Assembly: GCA_037833965.1 (NCBI GenBank)
Contig: AP031352.1
Span: forward strand, 29,080,501-29,144,500
Direction of reading: 5' to 3'
Origin: Marchantia polymorpha subsp. ruderalis
Taxonomy: Eukaryota; Streptophyta; Marchantiopsida; Marchantiales; Marchantiaceae
DNA length: 64,000 nt
Shown in pieces: positions 55,258 to 64,000 of the stretch (positions within the stretch are counted from its first letter, which is position 1; each line of letters starts with the position of its first letter). Under the pieces are notes generated by a model. It saw only the letters and a list, made by a program, of their open reading frames with translations, searched no databases and had not been told where the DNA came from. The translations under genes were made by a program, and so were the position numbers.

Positions 55258-57850
55258 CTATTCGTCATCCGGATACACCTCGTCTCCTTCCTCCTCAATA
55301 GAGCAGCAAGTGACGTAGCCCACAAATTCTTCCGACGTTTCGGTCTCTGAAGTGCATGATGAGCTGGTCTCCCCTCCGGTTGTGTAACCGGAGGTGGTGG
55401 AAGGTGTTTCGCCCTCATGGGGTACCTTGGTCCACGGTACGGTAATGACAGTCGGAGGGTCAGCAGGGCTACGGAACTGTAATCTCTTCCTACTCCAGTC
55501 ACACCTTGCTTTGGCATCGTATAGCCAAGGTCTGCCAAGCAGCACATCATAACCTTTCTTCATCAGAGGTTGCAGTATTATGTAGGACAGTTGAAAGTCC
55601 ACTCCTCCAATGTTGGTTCTCACATTGCTCAACATTCCTAGTGGCATTCTGCGTGTTTGATCGGCCAGTCGCAATACTCGGGATGTAGGTTCGAAGGTCT
55701 GGAACCCCAAGGAGTTCGCTGTCTCCTCGGTCATGATATTCACGCCCGAGCCGGAGTCCACTGGTACCTTCTGTATGACGCAGCCTCCGATCTCTACTTC
55801 GATCTCTGGAGGTCCCAGGTCTCCTCCTTCCACTCTGTACACAGCCGGAAGTTTCTCTTTTCGGGGTTTGCGTGGTCGGCGCAACGAAAGCATCAGCATC
55901 CTCCTGTACGTCTTATTGTCTTCCAACAACTGGTGGAAGGAAATATTTGCCCTCTGGCTCCCCATGTCTTTCACTATGTCGTAGGGAGTGTTGGAAGTCA
56001 CGGCCGGAAGTTTCCCTGTACTCGCGGTCGGAAGGGGTGTAGGGGGCCTAACCGCCTTCCGGTCGTCGGATGTCATTCCGGCGCCCAGTGCTTCCTTGAT
56101 GAGGTGACTCACCTCATCTTTGATGTCCGGAAGGTAATCTCGAGTCCGGAACTCTTCTGAATACCTGTCCGCTTTTTCTGAGTTCTGCTCCGGCTGGGTG
56201 TTTCTCATAGCCGGAGGTGTACCCGGCCTTCTCCTCTGGCCTTCTCTAACTTCTTTAGACTTCCTCCTTTCTTCCCTACGCTCGAGGCGGCGAGTGTCCT
56301 CGTGGCCTTCTCCTTTCCTCTTCGAACTTCGGGTTTCTACCCGACCGCACATTACTTCTTCCTCTGGCCATACTTCGTCTCCTTCAGCTGGGTCCAGACT
56401 CAGTTCTACCTGGTTGACTTGCACTTCTTCCTTGCCAGGTGTTGATACGAAACGCACGGCTGGCCTAGGGAGTTGGGGCTGGTCACATTCAGCTGCTGTA
56501 TGTCCGGACTTCTTGCAATTGCTGCACAATGGTGCATACCCCATTGGCTTCCTCGGGTGGGGACAGCTTGGCGCGTAATGCCCCATGTCTCCGCAGTTGT
56601 AGCAACCATCGAATTGTGGTCGAGGTCGGTTGTGATTGCCTGGAGGTGCCATGCGTCTTGGTGGGAGTGTACCCGCCATTTCCCTCGGAACAAAGCGCGG
56701 TATATGCACCGGTGGGTTCGGAGTTGTAGCTGGAGCTGTCTGTACCGAGTAGGCGGTGTCCTCAACCTGCTCAGCATAATACATAGGCGGCTCAGCATAA
56801 TACATGGGGTTCTCCCATTGTGGTGCCCATTCGACTGCATTCACTGGGTAAGATGGCCTCGCGGACATGCACTCCGTGTTGGCATGTCCCACCTGTCCGC
56901 ACGTAGTACACCAGAGATTCGCTCGTTGTCTCGAAGGTGATTTACGTCGGTCTTGGCCTCCCACTACATGAACTTTCAGGTCCGCAAAATTCTTCACCAG
57001 GTTGTCTACCTTGGCTGCGATGTCCCCTTGAGTCTTCACTGGGATTCCCTTACCTCGATCCTTCTTCTTGATCGCACTGCGTTTCTTCTTCCGTCTTTCT
57101 TCTTCTGAAGATGACGAGTCCTCTTCCTCTTCCGAGGAAGAACTTGATTCGGAGGAGCTTGATTCTTCTGTCGAGGAAGGCGAGTTCCTTCTCTTCCGAC
57201 GTCCGCCTTGCGACTTCTTCTTCGTCGACCGTCGGTCGCGTCTTCGAGTGTCAAGGGTTGACGTCTCAAAGGTCTCCGCGGAAGCTATCACATCTTGGAT
57301 TGTGTCAGTCTTGCCTCTCCTACAGAAGGTCTCCATTTCTCTTGAGAGCCCTGTCACATACCAATCCACTGCCTGTTGTACCGAATACGGTTCTCCCGGG
57401 CCTGTCTTCGGAATTCGATCTAGGAGGTCTTGGAATCTCTCAGTGTAGTCTCGAAGATTCTCCTTCCGCTCGCGTCGAAGATTTCGAAGCCGGGTCAGAA
57501 CTCGACTGTCATATCCGAGTTCGCGGAACCGCTTCAGAAACTTTTCCTTGAGCTGAGCCCAGGTCCGGATGCCAGTGGGGTCGGTGCTCTCATGGTTGTA
57601 CCAGCTACGCGCTCGTCTGCGTAGCAGGCTAGGAAAGATTCGTAATCTGTCTTCATCACTGGTCTCACGATTGGCGATGGAGACAGACTCGAAGAGCTTT
57701 ATGTATGAATCTGCATCATCGTCGTCGCCCGTTCCCGTGTATCTTGGATACGAATGTTTGGTGGTAGGTTGGGAAAACACCTGGCGGAGATTGGCTTGAT
57801 GTTCTGCCATCGGTGATCCTGTCGACGGACTGATCCTAGGTTGGCCAAAC
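55258..57850 (-). CDS. gag with protease of element C, 5' part missing here
   Basis: It holds the capsid region (SYIKLFESVSIANRE, ARSWYNHESTDPTGIRTWA), a Ser/Glu-rich linker, three CCHC knuckles (CTTCGQVGHANTEC, CYNCGDMGHYAPSC, CSNCKKSGHTAAEC) and the protease (VDSGSGVNIM, LLGRPWL). The beginning of gag, corresponding to roughly the first 80 residues in family A, is not here. The frame runs into the neighbouring LTR at 57851, where a chance Met at 57942 is not the real start. Confidence 0.92.
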
Positions 57851-60800
57851 TGTAATAACCCACCAAAGGCTAAAACTGCAGTATGGTGGTAAAAAGATCG
57901 AACCCACAGGGACAGAGGCAACACACAGAGTAAAAGTGTCACGTTTAACAGACTTTTGGTAGAGTTTGAATTCTAGGCAACTGTCACTCCCAGAATACTG
58001 TAGTGCTCGACTCGGAGGCTCGACTCGGAGGAGGAACTCAACTCGGAGGATGCTCGGAGGATGCACGGTACAGCTTGGTCACTCAACACACACACACACA
58101 CACCTGAAACTGGCAAAAAGCACAACTCGGAGGTCGGTCAGGACCTCCGCTTCGGATTTCAGGAGGAAAGTGTCTCGCAAGTTCACTCAGAGGTTCTGCA
58201 GGAAGTGCCTCCCACTCCGGCTTTTACTGCCCTTCCGCCAGGAACTAGCGGGGGTACCCGGACTGGACTTCTCACTTCGGAACGAAGCCTCTACGTACGC
58301 CGTGGACGTCACCCTCGACTATCACACAAAACGCAGGGAGTGCAGACCCGACTGAGAACTTACTGAAAACACGATCCAGTAACACACACACAACCTGAAT
58401 TACAAACCAAGGTTTACACGAAGTAATGAAACTTCACATTGGCATTCAGGGGAAACTTCCCGTAGGAGTACAATCAGGATATGTCACTCGAAGGAGTAAG
58501 GGGGAACTGTTCAAGTATCTAACTCGCAGCCGGCTCTGAGTATCAGAAATCACCCGCAGGTGCAGATCCGCACTACTCAAGTCTCTAACCGGGTACTAGC
58601 TCTGAACATTCAGCCGAAGGCCTTCAACTACAACATACGGTAACTTCGCTATGCTGCAGCTTCTCTACGTGGTGCCAGGACCAAAATGCACAAACACGCC
58701 AAGAAAGTGAGTTCCTGATCTGCACTTCCGAAACTGGAAGAGTCCCAAGGCAAAACGCCTTGATCTACTTTATACTCTCAAAAGATCCTAACTAGCACTA
58801 CGCTATCCTATCTACCACTCGCAGCATCTGCGCGAAACCAAACTACTCTACTGCACTCGGCAGATCCGGTGCTGCGCCTCCTGCGCGCCGGACTGCTCCG
58901 CGTACTATCTCTACCCTGCCAGTCTTCCGACCGGCTGCGTAACCCCAGGCGTCGGAGCGCTGCAGTGACTTCCGACTGCAAGTGCGCCATAGTGTCGCGC
59001 GCACCCGACAGAAAAGTTTCTAATTTCCTTGCCACTCGCCGCCGACTCCGACTGTCACCTTCCGTCAATGCCGCCGCCCGAAGCTCGAACTCCCGGAGTG
59101 TAACCCTCTCTTGAGCTGCCACCTCCCAATGGGTGTATCCGTTTAGACAACGAGTCACCCGTGCCGCCAACTCTCCTCGTGCCCTGCAGCTGCTCTCCAC
59201 CTCTGCCAGCTGCATTTCTAAATCCGCACGTTGTGTCCTCAAATCCGAGCACTCGGTTTGCAAGTTGCACAACAACTCCTCATCCTCCTTCCGGGCTCTT
59301 TGACTTTCCTCTAAGGCGCGCGTCTGGCGCGCAAGCTCGGCTGCTAGGACTTCGTTCTGTCTCCGCTCCTCCTGCAGTTCCGACTCGATCTTTGCCCGTA
59401 TTAGTTCGGCCTCCGCCTGACTCTTCGTCGCCGCATCCTCCTTCTGCTGCTGCAAGGCTTGGTACAGCTTCTGGGTGACCGCCAGGTGTTGTCGGAGGGC
59501 GGTGTTCCTATCCACATATACTCCGCATCTAGAGGCCCACCTTGCCACCTTGCTCCTCGTCCTTCGCCTGATTGTCTCCACATAAGACTGCGGTTTTAAG
59601 GCACTTCCGTATTTGGATGTCTTGCGATCCAGATATCGCAGGAGTGGAACTATCTGTTCGCACAGCACCCCTGTTGGCGTTTTCTGCACTGACTCCTCTT
59701 CTTGCTCTTCCGAGCTCGTATCATCCTCAGTCGCGAGGATTTCAGTCGCCACCGAATCCCTTGGCGACTCCCTGGAACTGTGGCGCGCAGCAGCTTCTGC
59801 TGCGACTGCTGCTCCACTGCCTGCTAAAATATCCAGGGCAGTGGGAGATCCCACTGCTTGAGCCCCTGTTCCGGCTCGATCTTCGGTTTGTGAAGGGGTC
59901 GACGCCGTAGTGACTTTTGTCACTCTTGCACCGCCCGCTTCTGCTGCCTGTCCTTCCGGCGCAATCTGCGCGGAAGGTGTCCTTGCTGAAGGTGCGTCCG
60001 CCGAAGGCGTCCGCACACTGGTCGTTGGCCCCATCCGTCTTGCAGTCGGCGAATCCGGCTGACTCTCTGTTGTCCGACTCGCAGTCGGCCGACCATTAGT
60101 TGTCCGACTGGGAGTCGGATACACCCTGCGCGTCTTGACTCCACTTGGCCTACTTGTTGGTGGCGTTCTTCCAGAAGTGCCTTCCGCCGAAGACGACCCT
60201 CTGAGGATTGTTGGCTCGTCAGCCAAACTCTCTCCCGCTTCCGGCCTGCTGTCCGGTTCAACGCGCCGTTCAGTTGGCCTTCCTTCCGTCTGTCGACCTT
60301 CAGTCATCCGACTCGCAGTCGGCCGGTCGTCAGTCCGTCCATCTCCTCCCGAAGGCCGTGGTGCCTTCTGTGCAGAGGTTTCTGCCGTCTTCCCTAGGAC
60401 CTGAGCAATTATCTCTTCCTGCGTGAGATTCCGCCGGGTCGGAGTTCGCCTGGTCTCCTCAGTAACAGTTGGCATTCTGCGTGCCCTCTGTTTTGGTCGA
60501 CTATGAGGCTCGGGGGTGGGCCGACCACGAGTCGGCGCAGCTGGTACTTCCGGCTGCCTGTCCTCAGGTCTCTCATCCCACTTCCGCTTGCGCGGAATGC
60601 GCTCACTTCGACGTTCTTCTGCTGCTCTGGCTGGAGCCGGAGCCGGAGGCGTACTGGCAGGTTCCTCGTCCGGATCCGTGTCTACTTCGGCCTCCCTCGA
60701 ATATCTACCTGGATAAGACCGGCTCAGCTGCGGAAACCGAGTTTTCTCAGCATTCGTCAAACATCCCATCGCCCGGTAAAACACGATTAAGTAAGGCGAT

Positions 60801-62719
60801 AGATGATTGAGCGTTCCTCCCCTCTCTTCTTGCGCATGTTGGCGCGTCACCTTCCACAGAAGTCGTGCCCAATGCACCGGAGCTCCTGACAACACTAGCT
60901 CCACGAACTCTACCTGCCAACCATGCATGTAAGCGGTCTTGGTCGGCTGCAATATCTGCAGCAATGCTGTCGCGACATTTCTCCGCAATCGATCCTTGTA
61001 ATCCCGAGTCCGGAAACCGTTCTTGGGATGTCTAGCCACCTTGAAGAGCTCATTGTAAGAGACTTCTTCCTCTTGGGACACTTTCACGCTGTCGGCCTCG
61101 AAGAGGAGATCCCCTTCCTCGCCGGCACACCTGCCCAACACCTGCGCCCAATTGCCAATTTCCCATCTCTCTGGGTGTGGGCGAAATCCGCGAGAAGGCT
61201 TGTGTCTCTCTTGCAGATACTCGCGCACCATCTCCGGACACGTCCAATTCCACCCCCATAGGAGAAAATCGAGCTTCAACCTCAACAGCACATCTTGAAA
61301 TGCGCGTAGACCGATCTGCGGCACCCTGAGTGGAGACACTCGCAGCTGGGGAACCTTCGACATTGCGTTGCCTGCACACACACAAACGTTCTCCCTTTCG
61401 CTCGCTCTCTCACAATCGCCACTGCGCGTCGGCCACTCAAGCACTGACTGCTCACTCTCTCTGCGCTCGTTCAAGATCGCTACTCCAATTCTTTCAAGGT
61501 CCGCCAAGATCCTTGCGCAACTCGTCTCCGCACTCTCTACTCTCACTGCAGGTCGCTCCGCCCTTGCGCGTAATCTTGGAACTGGAAATCGCAAAGTCAA
61601 GAATGAGAGAATGAGACTGGAGCGCAGTCTTTTCTTCTCCGATTTCAAGAACGTCCAACGTTCTTACTGGTTGCAACGTACGCAGCCGGCTATACGGCTT
61701 AACGGTTTGCCCTTTGCATGCGCGAATTCACGTCTCCGCCTTGCGCGCATTCGCATGCTTAAACGTTGAATTCTCCCGCCGCCGCCACCTTCCGGACTCG
61801 AGTCCGCTGCAGGGTATACGTCGGCCCTGTTGTCTTTTCCTAACCCGCCCTTCTCCGGAGGCGTGTCGCCGCTGGTGTGTTCATTATCCGTCGGCGCCTC
61901 GCTGGAGGCGCACATCCAGCCGGAGCGAATTACGCCGGCGCGCAGTCGTACCGCCTATTTTGTCCTTTATGCCTCGTCCGTTGCTGCCAGCGCATATCCG
62001 TCAGCGCAACTCATGCCAGCGCATCCGGCCGTCAGCGCCACGTCGGAGGCGTACATCCGACCGGCGCTTTCCTTCCATGAACAGCCGCCAAGGGCGCTTC
62101 CGACTCTGAGTTGGTTTCCTCCTGTGAGCGCGTGATTCCGCCGAAGGCGCATCGCCGAGGGCGTACGGGAATCCTTTCCGGCTGTGAACCCTAGCGCGAA
62201 CGGCGCATGTCCGGCTACGAGTTTTCCGACGCTCATAACTTCTCCATTCCTGATCCATCTCCGGCGCTCTTGGACTCGTTAGAACGAGCGTCCCGAGCTC
62301 TTTCTAATGCAACTTCAACCAACTGGATCTACCGTGTATCCCGATTGTTATGAAGGTTTTCCCTTTCCGCGCTAGCGGCGCTTCGCCGAAGGCGCACTCA
62401 TGGTCGGATGCCTTTAGAGGTCCGGGCCCTTCCCCTGACGTCTTTAGCACAACCTCCTCCTGAGGTGTCTGCGCCGGAAGCGTAGCTTCCTTATACGCTA
62501 GAGGCGCGTGAGTAGAGATACCTCAAAAAGGAGCTTTTGCCGAAGGCGCCGAAGACGTTGGCGTTGGTACATCCGACTACGTGATTCTTTGTGCCCTCGT
62601 GACGATCTCATCAATCCACTCTATTTAGCGTACCCTTCTCTAGCTACAAACACTGCTTTGGTACTAGTTTTCTGAAATTGTTTAAATTCTGCAAAAAAAA
62701 CAAAAAGTGTGTTACCACA
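57851..62719 (-). mobile_element. 3' LTR of element D (family B), nested in gag of element C
   Basis: This 4869-base LTR starts TGTGGTAACAC at 62719 and ends GGGTTATTACA at 57851 on the minus strand. It is preceded on the same strand by a polypurine tract (62720-62732) and integrase, so it is the 3' LTR of another element. The junction with mid-gag of element C suggests insertion; the five bases CAAAC (57846-57850) would then be one copy of the target duplication. The TATAAAG box is at 58768-58774. Confidence 0.88.
58808..61363 (-). CDS. U3-encoded coiled-coil protein, family B (element D)
   Basis: It encodes 851 residues from the ATG at 61363, aligned with element C; an in-frame ATG at 61648 would extend it by 95 residues, but that extension is not open in element C. 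It differs from the element C product by a few tens of residues at most and is open throughout. The layout is the same: N-terminal domain, Pro/Arg/Ser-rich middle, acidic stretch, LLRYLDRK block, coiled coil. Confidence 0.82.
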   Translation of the reverse strand: MSKVPQLRVSPLRVPQIGLRAFQDVLLRLKLDFLLWGWNWTCPEMVREYLQERHKPSRGFRPHPERWEIGNWAQVLGRCAGEEGDLLFEADSVKVSQEEEVSYNELFKVARHPKNGFRTRDYKDRLRRNVATALLQILQPTKTAYMHGWQVEFVELVLSGAPVHWARLLWKVTRQHAQEERGGTLNHLSPYLIVFYRAMGCLTNAEKTRFPQLSRSYPGRYSREAEVDTDPDEEPASTPPAPAPARAAEERRSERIPRKRKWDERPEDRQPEVPAAPTRGRPTPEPHSRPKQRARRMPTVTEETRRTPTRRNLTQEEIIAQVLGKTAETSAQKAPRPSGGDGRTDDRPTASRMTEGRQTEGRPTERRVEPDSRPEAGESLADEPTILRGSSSAEGTSGRTPPTSRPSGVKTRRVYPTPSRTTNGRPTASRTTESQPDSPTARRMGPTTSVRTPSADAPSARTPSAQIAPEGQAAEAGGARVTKVTTASTPSQTEDRAGTGAQAVGSPTALDILAGSGAAVAAEAAARHSSRESPRDSVATEILATEDDTSSEEQEEESVQKTPTGVLCEQIVPLLRYLDRKTSKYGSALKPQSYVETIRRRTRSKVARWASRCGVYVDRNTALRQHLAVTQKLYQALQQQKEDAATKSQAEAELIRAKIESELQEERRQNEVLAAELARQTRALEESQRARKEDEELLCNLQTECSDLRTQRADLEMQLAEVESSCRARGELAARVTRCLNGYTHWEVAAQERVTLREFELRAAALTEGDSRSRRRVARKLETFLSGARDTMAHLQSEVTAALRRLGLRSRSEDWQGRDSTRSSPARRRRSTGSAECSRVVWFRADAASGR

Positions 62720-62756
62720 TGCCCCCCTCCTCAATTGTGAGCGCCCACGCGAACAT

Positions 62757-64000
62757 TTACACGTGGTATTTCTTCAGACGCCATCCGTTCACGCGGGTGC
62801 CTAACCATTCTCCCGTCAGTTCTGCGAGTTGGATGGATCCATTTGGGAAAACTTCTATCACCTTGTAAGGTCCCATCCACCTCAAGTGGAGCTTGCCTGG
62901 AAATCTAGCATGTCTGCTATCGTATAGCAGAGCCAAATCGCCCTTCTCCAGCAGTACTGGTTTGAGTCTTCGATCGTACTTCTCCTTCCGCCTGAGTTGT
63001 AATTGCTTTGTCCGATCTTCGGCCTCTTGACGTCTTTCCTCCAGTGCCATTACCTCTTGCAGTCGATATGCCTGACTTTCTTCCGCGTCCAGCCTTCTCT
63101 GATTTAAGGTCCTCTTGGTAGGTATCTCGAATTCGATGGGTAAGATCGGATGTTGCCCATAAACTAGGAAGTAAGGTGTTTGCCTGGTGGTGACTTTTTC
63201 TGCCGTTCTATATGCCCATAAGGCGGCCGGTAGCTTGGTGTCCCAGTCATGAGCATGGTTTACAGTCACCTTGATGAGTATCTTACAGAGTAATCCATTG
63301 GACTTCTCTGTCAGACCATTTGCCTTGGGGTTGTATGGAGTAGTCTTCCGATGCTTAATCTGGAAGTGCCGCGTCAAACTTTCTATCACCTGATTCAGAA
63401 AGTGCGTCCCTCTGTCACTGACTATTTCTAGGGGGCACCCGTAGCGTGTGATGATGGATTCGAATAGGAACCGTGCTACTGCGGCTGCGTCATCGTGCCT
63501 TGTGGCTTCTGCCTCCACCATCTTGGTCGCATAGTCTGTTGCTACCAATATGTAGCGCCTGCGCGTGCCTTTAGTGACAGGTTGTATTGGTCCCACGAAG
63601 TCGATCCCCCATTTTTCAAATGGTGCTAATGGCATGATTGGTGTAAGAGGCCATCTCGTGGTCGGAGTCGGCCTTCCCGTCCTCTGGCAGCTGTCGCATT
63701 TGCGAACGTAGTCGTGTACATCTTTGAACATCGTCGGCCACCAGTATCCTGCATTCACAATTTTGGTCACTGTGTTTCTGGTGGCGTAGTGACCACCAGC
63801 GTCTTCTGTGTGCATGGCTTCGACAACTCGCGGTACTTCAGACTCCTCTAGACATCTGCACAACCTCTCGTCTGCCATTTTCTTGAACAAGACCCCCTGT
63901 TGAAGCTGGTAAGGTCCCGCTTTATGAACGAAGACTGTGTGCTGCTCCGCATCCAATCCTTCCGGACATTGGAGTGTGAGCAGAAACCTGTATAAGTCCG
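62757..64000 (-). CDS. pol of element D, integrase end, cut by the window edge
   Basis: The frame is open from the stop at 62757 to the window edge. It includes the zinc region (GGHYATRNT, CDSCQRTG), the DDE core (GIDFVGPI, SDRGTHFLNQ, NPKANGLTEKSNG) and the tail NGWRLKKYHV, nearly identical to element C. The visible part looks whole. Confidence 0.93.
   Translation of the reverse strand, partial: DLYRFLLTLQCPEGLDAEQHTVFVHKAGPYQLQQGVLFKKMADERLCRCLEESEVPRVVEAMHTEDAGGHYATRNTVTKIVNAGYWWPTMFKDVHDYVRKCDSCQRTGRPTPTTRWPLTPIMPLAPFEKWGIDFVGPIQPVTKGTRRRYILVATDYATKMVEAEATRHDDAAAVARFLFESIITRYGCPLEIVSDRGTHFLNQVIESLTRHFQIKHRKTTPYNPKANGLTEKSNGLLCKILIKVTVNHAHDWDTKLPAALWAYRTAEKVTTRQTPYFLVYGQHPILPIEFEIPTKRTLNQRRLDAEESQAYRLQEVMALEERRQEAEDRTKQLQLRRKEKYDRRLKPVLLEKGDLALLYDSRHARFPGKLHLRWMGPYKVIEVFPNGSIQLAELTGEWLGTRVNGWRLKKYHV

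Larger units (their letters stand above)
47516..57850 (-). mobile_element. Ty3/Gypsy family B element C, 3' LTR to mid-gag
   Basis: On the minus strand this is the 3' part of an element: gag (55258-57850), pol (52417-55257), polypurine tract (52380-52392) and 3' LTR (47516-52379). Gag stops abruptly at 57850, where the 3' end of another family B element (D) begins; the rest of gag and the 5' LTR should lie beyond the right edge. Apart from this nested insertion the visible part looks whole. Gag and pol are homologous to those of family A but clearly diverged. Confidence 0.9.

Noticed and set aside
57851-57942. Start of the element C gag within the LTR at 57942
   Set aside because: The Met is in the tail of the neighbouring LTR and the homologous gag start is missing here; the frame is open by chance.

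Overview
The window looks like a repeat-rich nuclear region of a land plant. It holds a germin-like protein gene and a class III peroxidase gene with the classic four-exon structure, both land-plant families. They sit in AT-rich DNA that is heavily invaded by GC-rich Ty3/Gypsy LTR elements. The species cannot be named from the sequence; a bryophyte or other non-seed plant is only a guess.

Layout. 1-2479: 3' end of a + strand LTR of family A, with a duplicated tail. 2480-3830: decayed copy of a foldback-type repeat, with several near-perfect hairpins. 3960-4815: GC-rich tandem repeat. 4330-6820: left arm of a large inverted repeat. 6821-13299: the loop between the arms, holding a small orphan ORF, the germin-like gene (8861-9550), a 2.36-kb solo LTR (9807-12161, TSD TGAGG) and a Copia-type LTR end with its primer-binding site. 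13299-14021 and 38017-39840: right arm, split by a 4.9-kb solo LTR of family B (14022-38011, TSD TGATA). That solo LTR was itself invaded by a 2.44-kb solo LTR (15093-17531, TSD CGCAC) and by a near-complete 16.6-kb family A element (18675-35272, TSD CCGGC). 39851-42450: a 2.6-kb palindrome. 43508-45004: the peroxidase gene on the minus strand. 46781-47185: Ty1/Copia remnant. 47516 to the right edge: family B element C (minus strand), with a second family B element (D) apparently nested in its gag.

The Gypsy elements share one design. Gag carries a capsid region, three CCHC knuckles and a DSG protease. Pol carries RT, RNase H and integrase, and has no chromodomain. Gag and pol lie in the same frame, separated by UAG followed by CAA-YUA, the tobamovirus-type leaky context. 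The primer-binding site matches tRNA-Asp, and the motifs fit the Ogre/Tat/Athila side of plant Gypsy. Most unusual, the LTRs are 4.9-5.4 kb long, and their U3 part, upstream of the LTR TATA box, holds a sense ORF of about 850-970 residues. It has a conserved tryptophan-rich N-terminal domain, a long Pro/Arg/Ser-rich middle and a C-terminal coiled coil. The ORF persists in two diverged families, so it appears to be a real component encoded in the LTR. Shorter 2.4-kb LTRs with the same ends and R-U5 part lack it. The family A element has almost identical LTRs, so it is recent.
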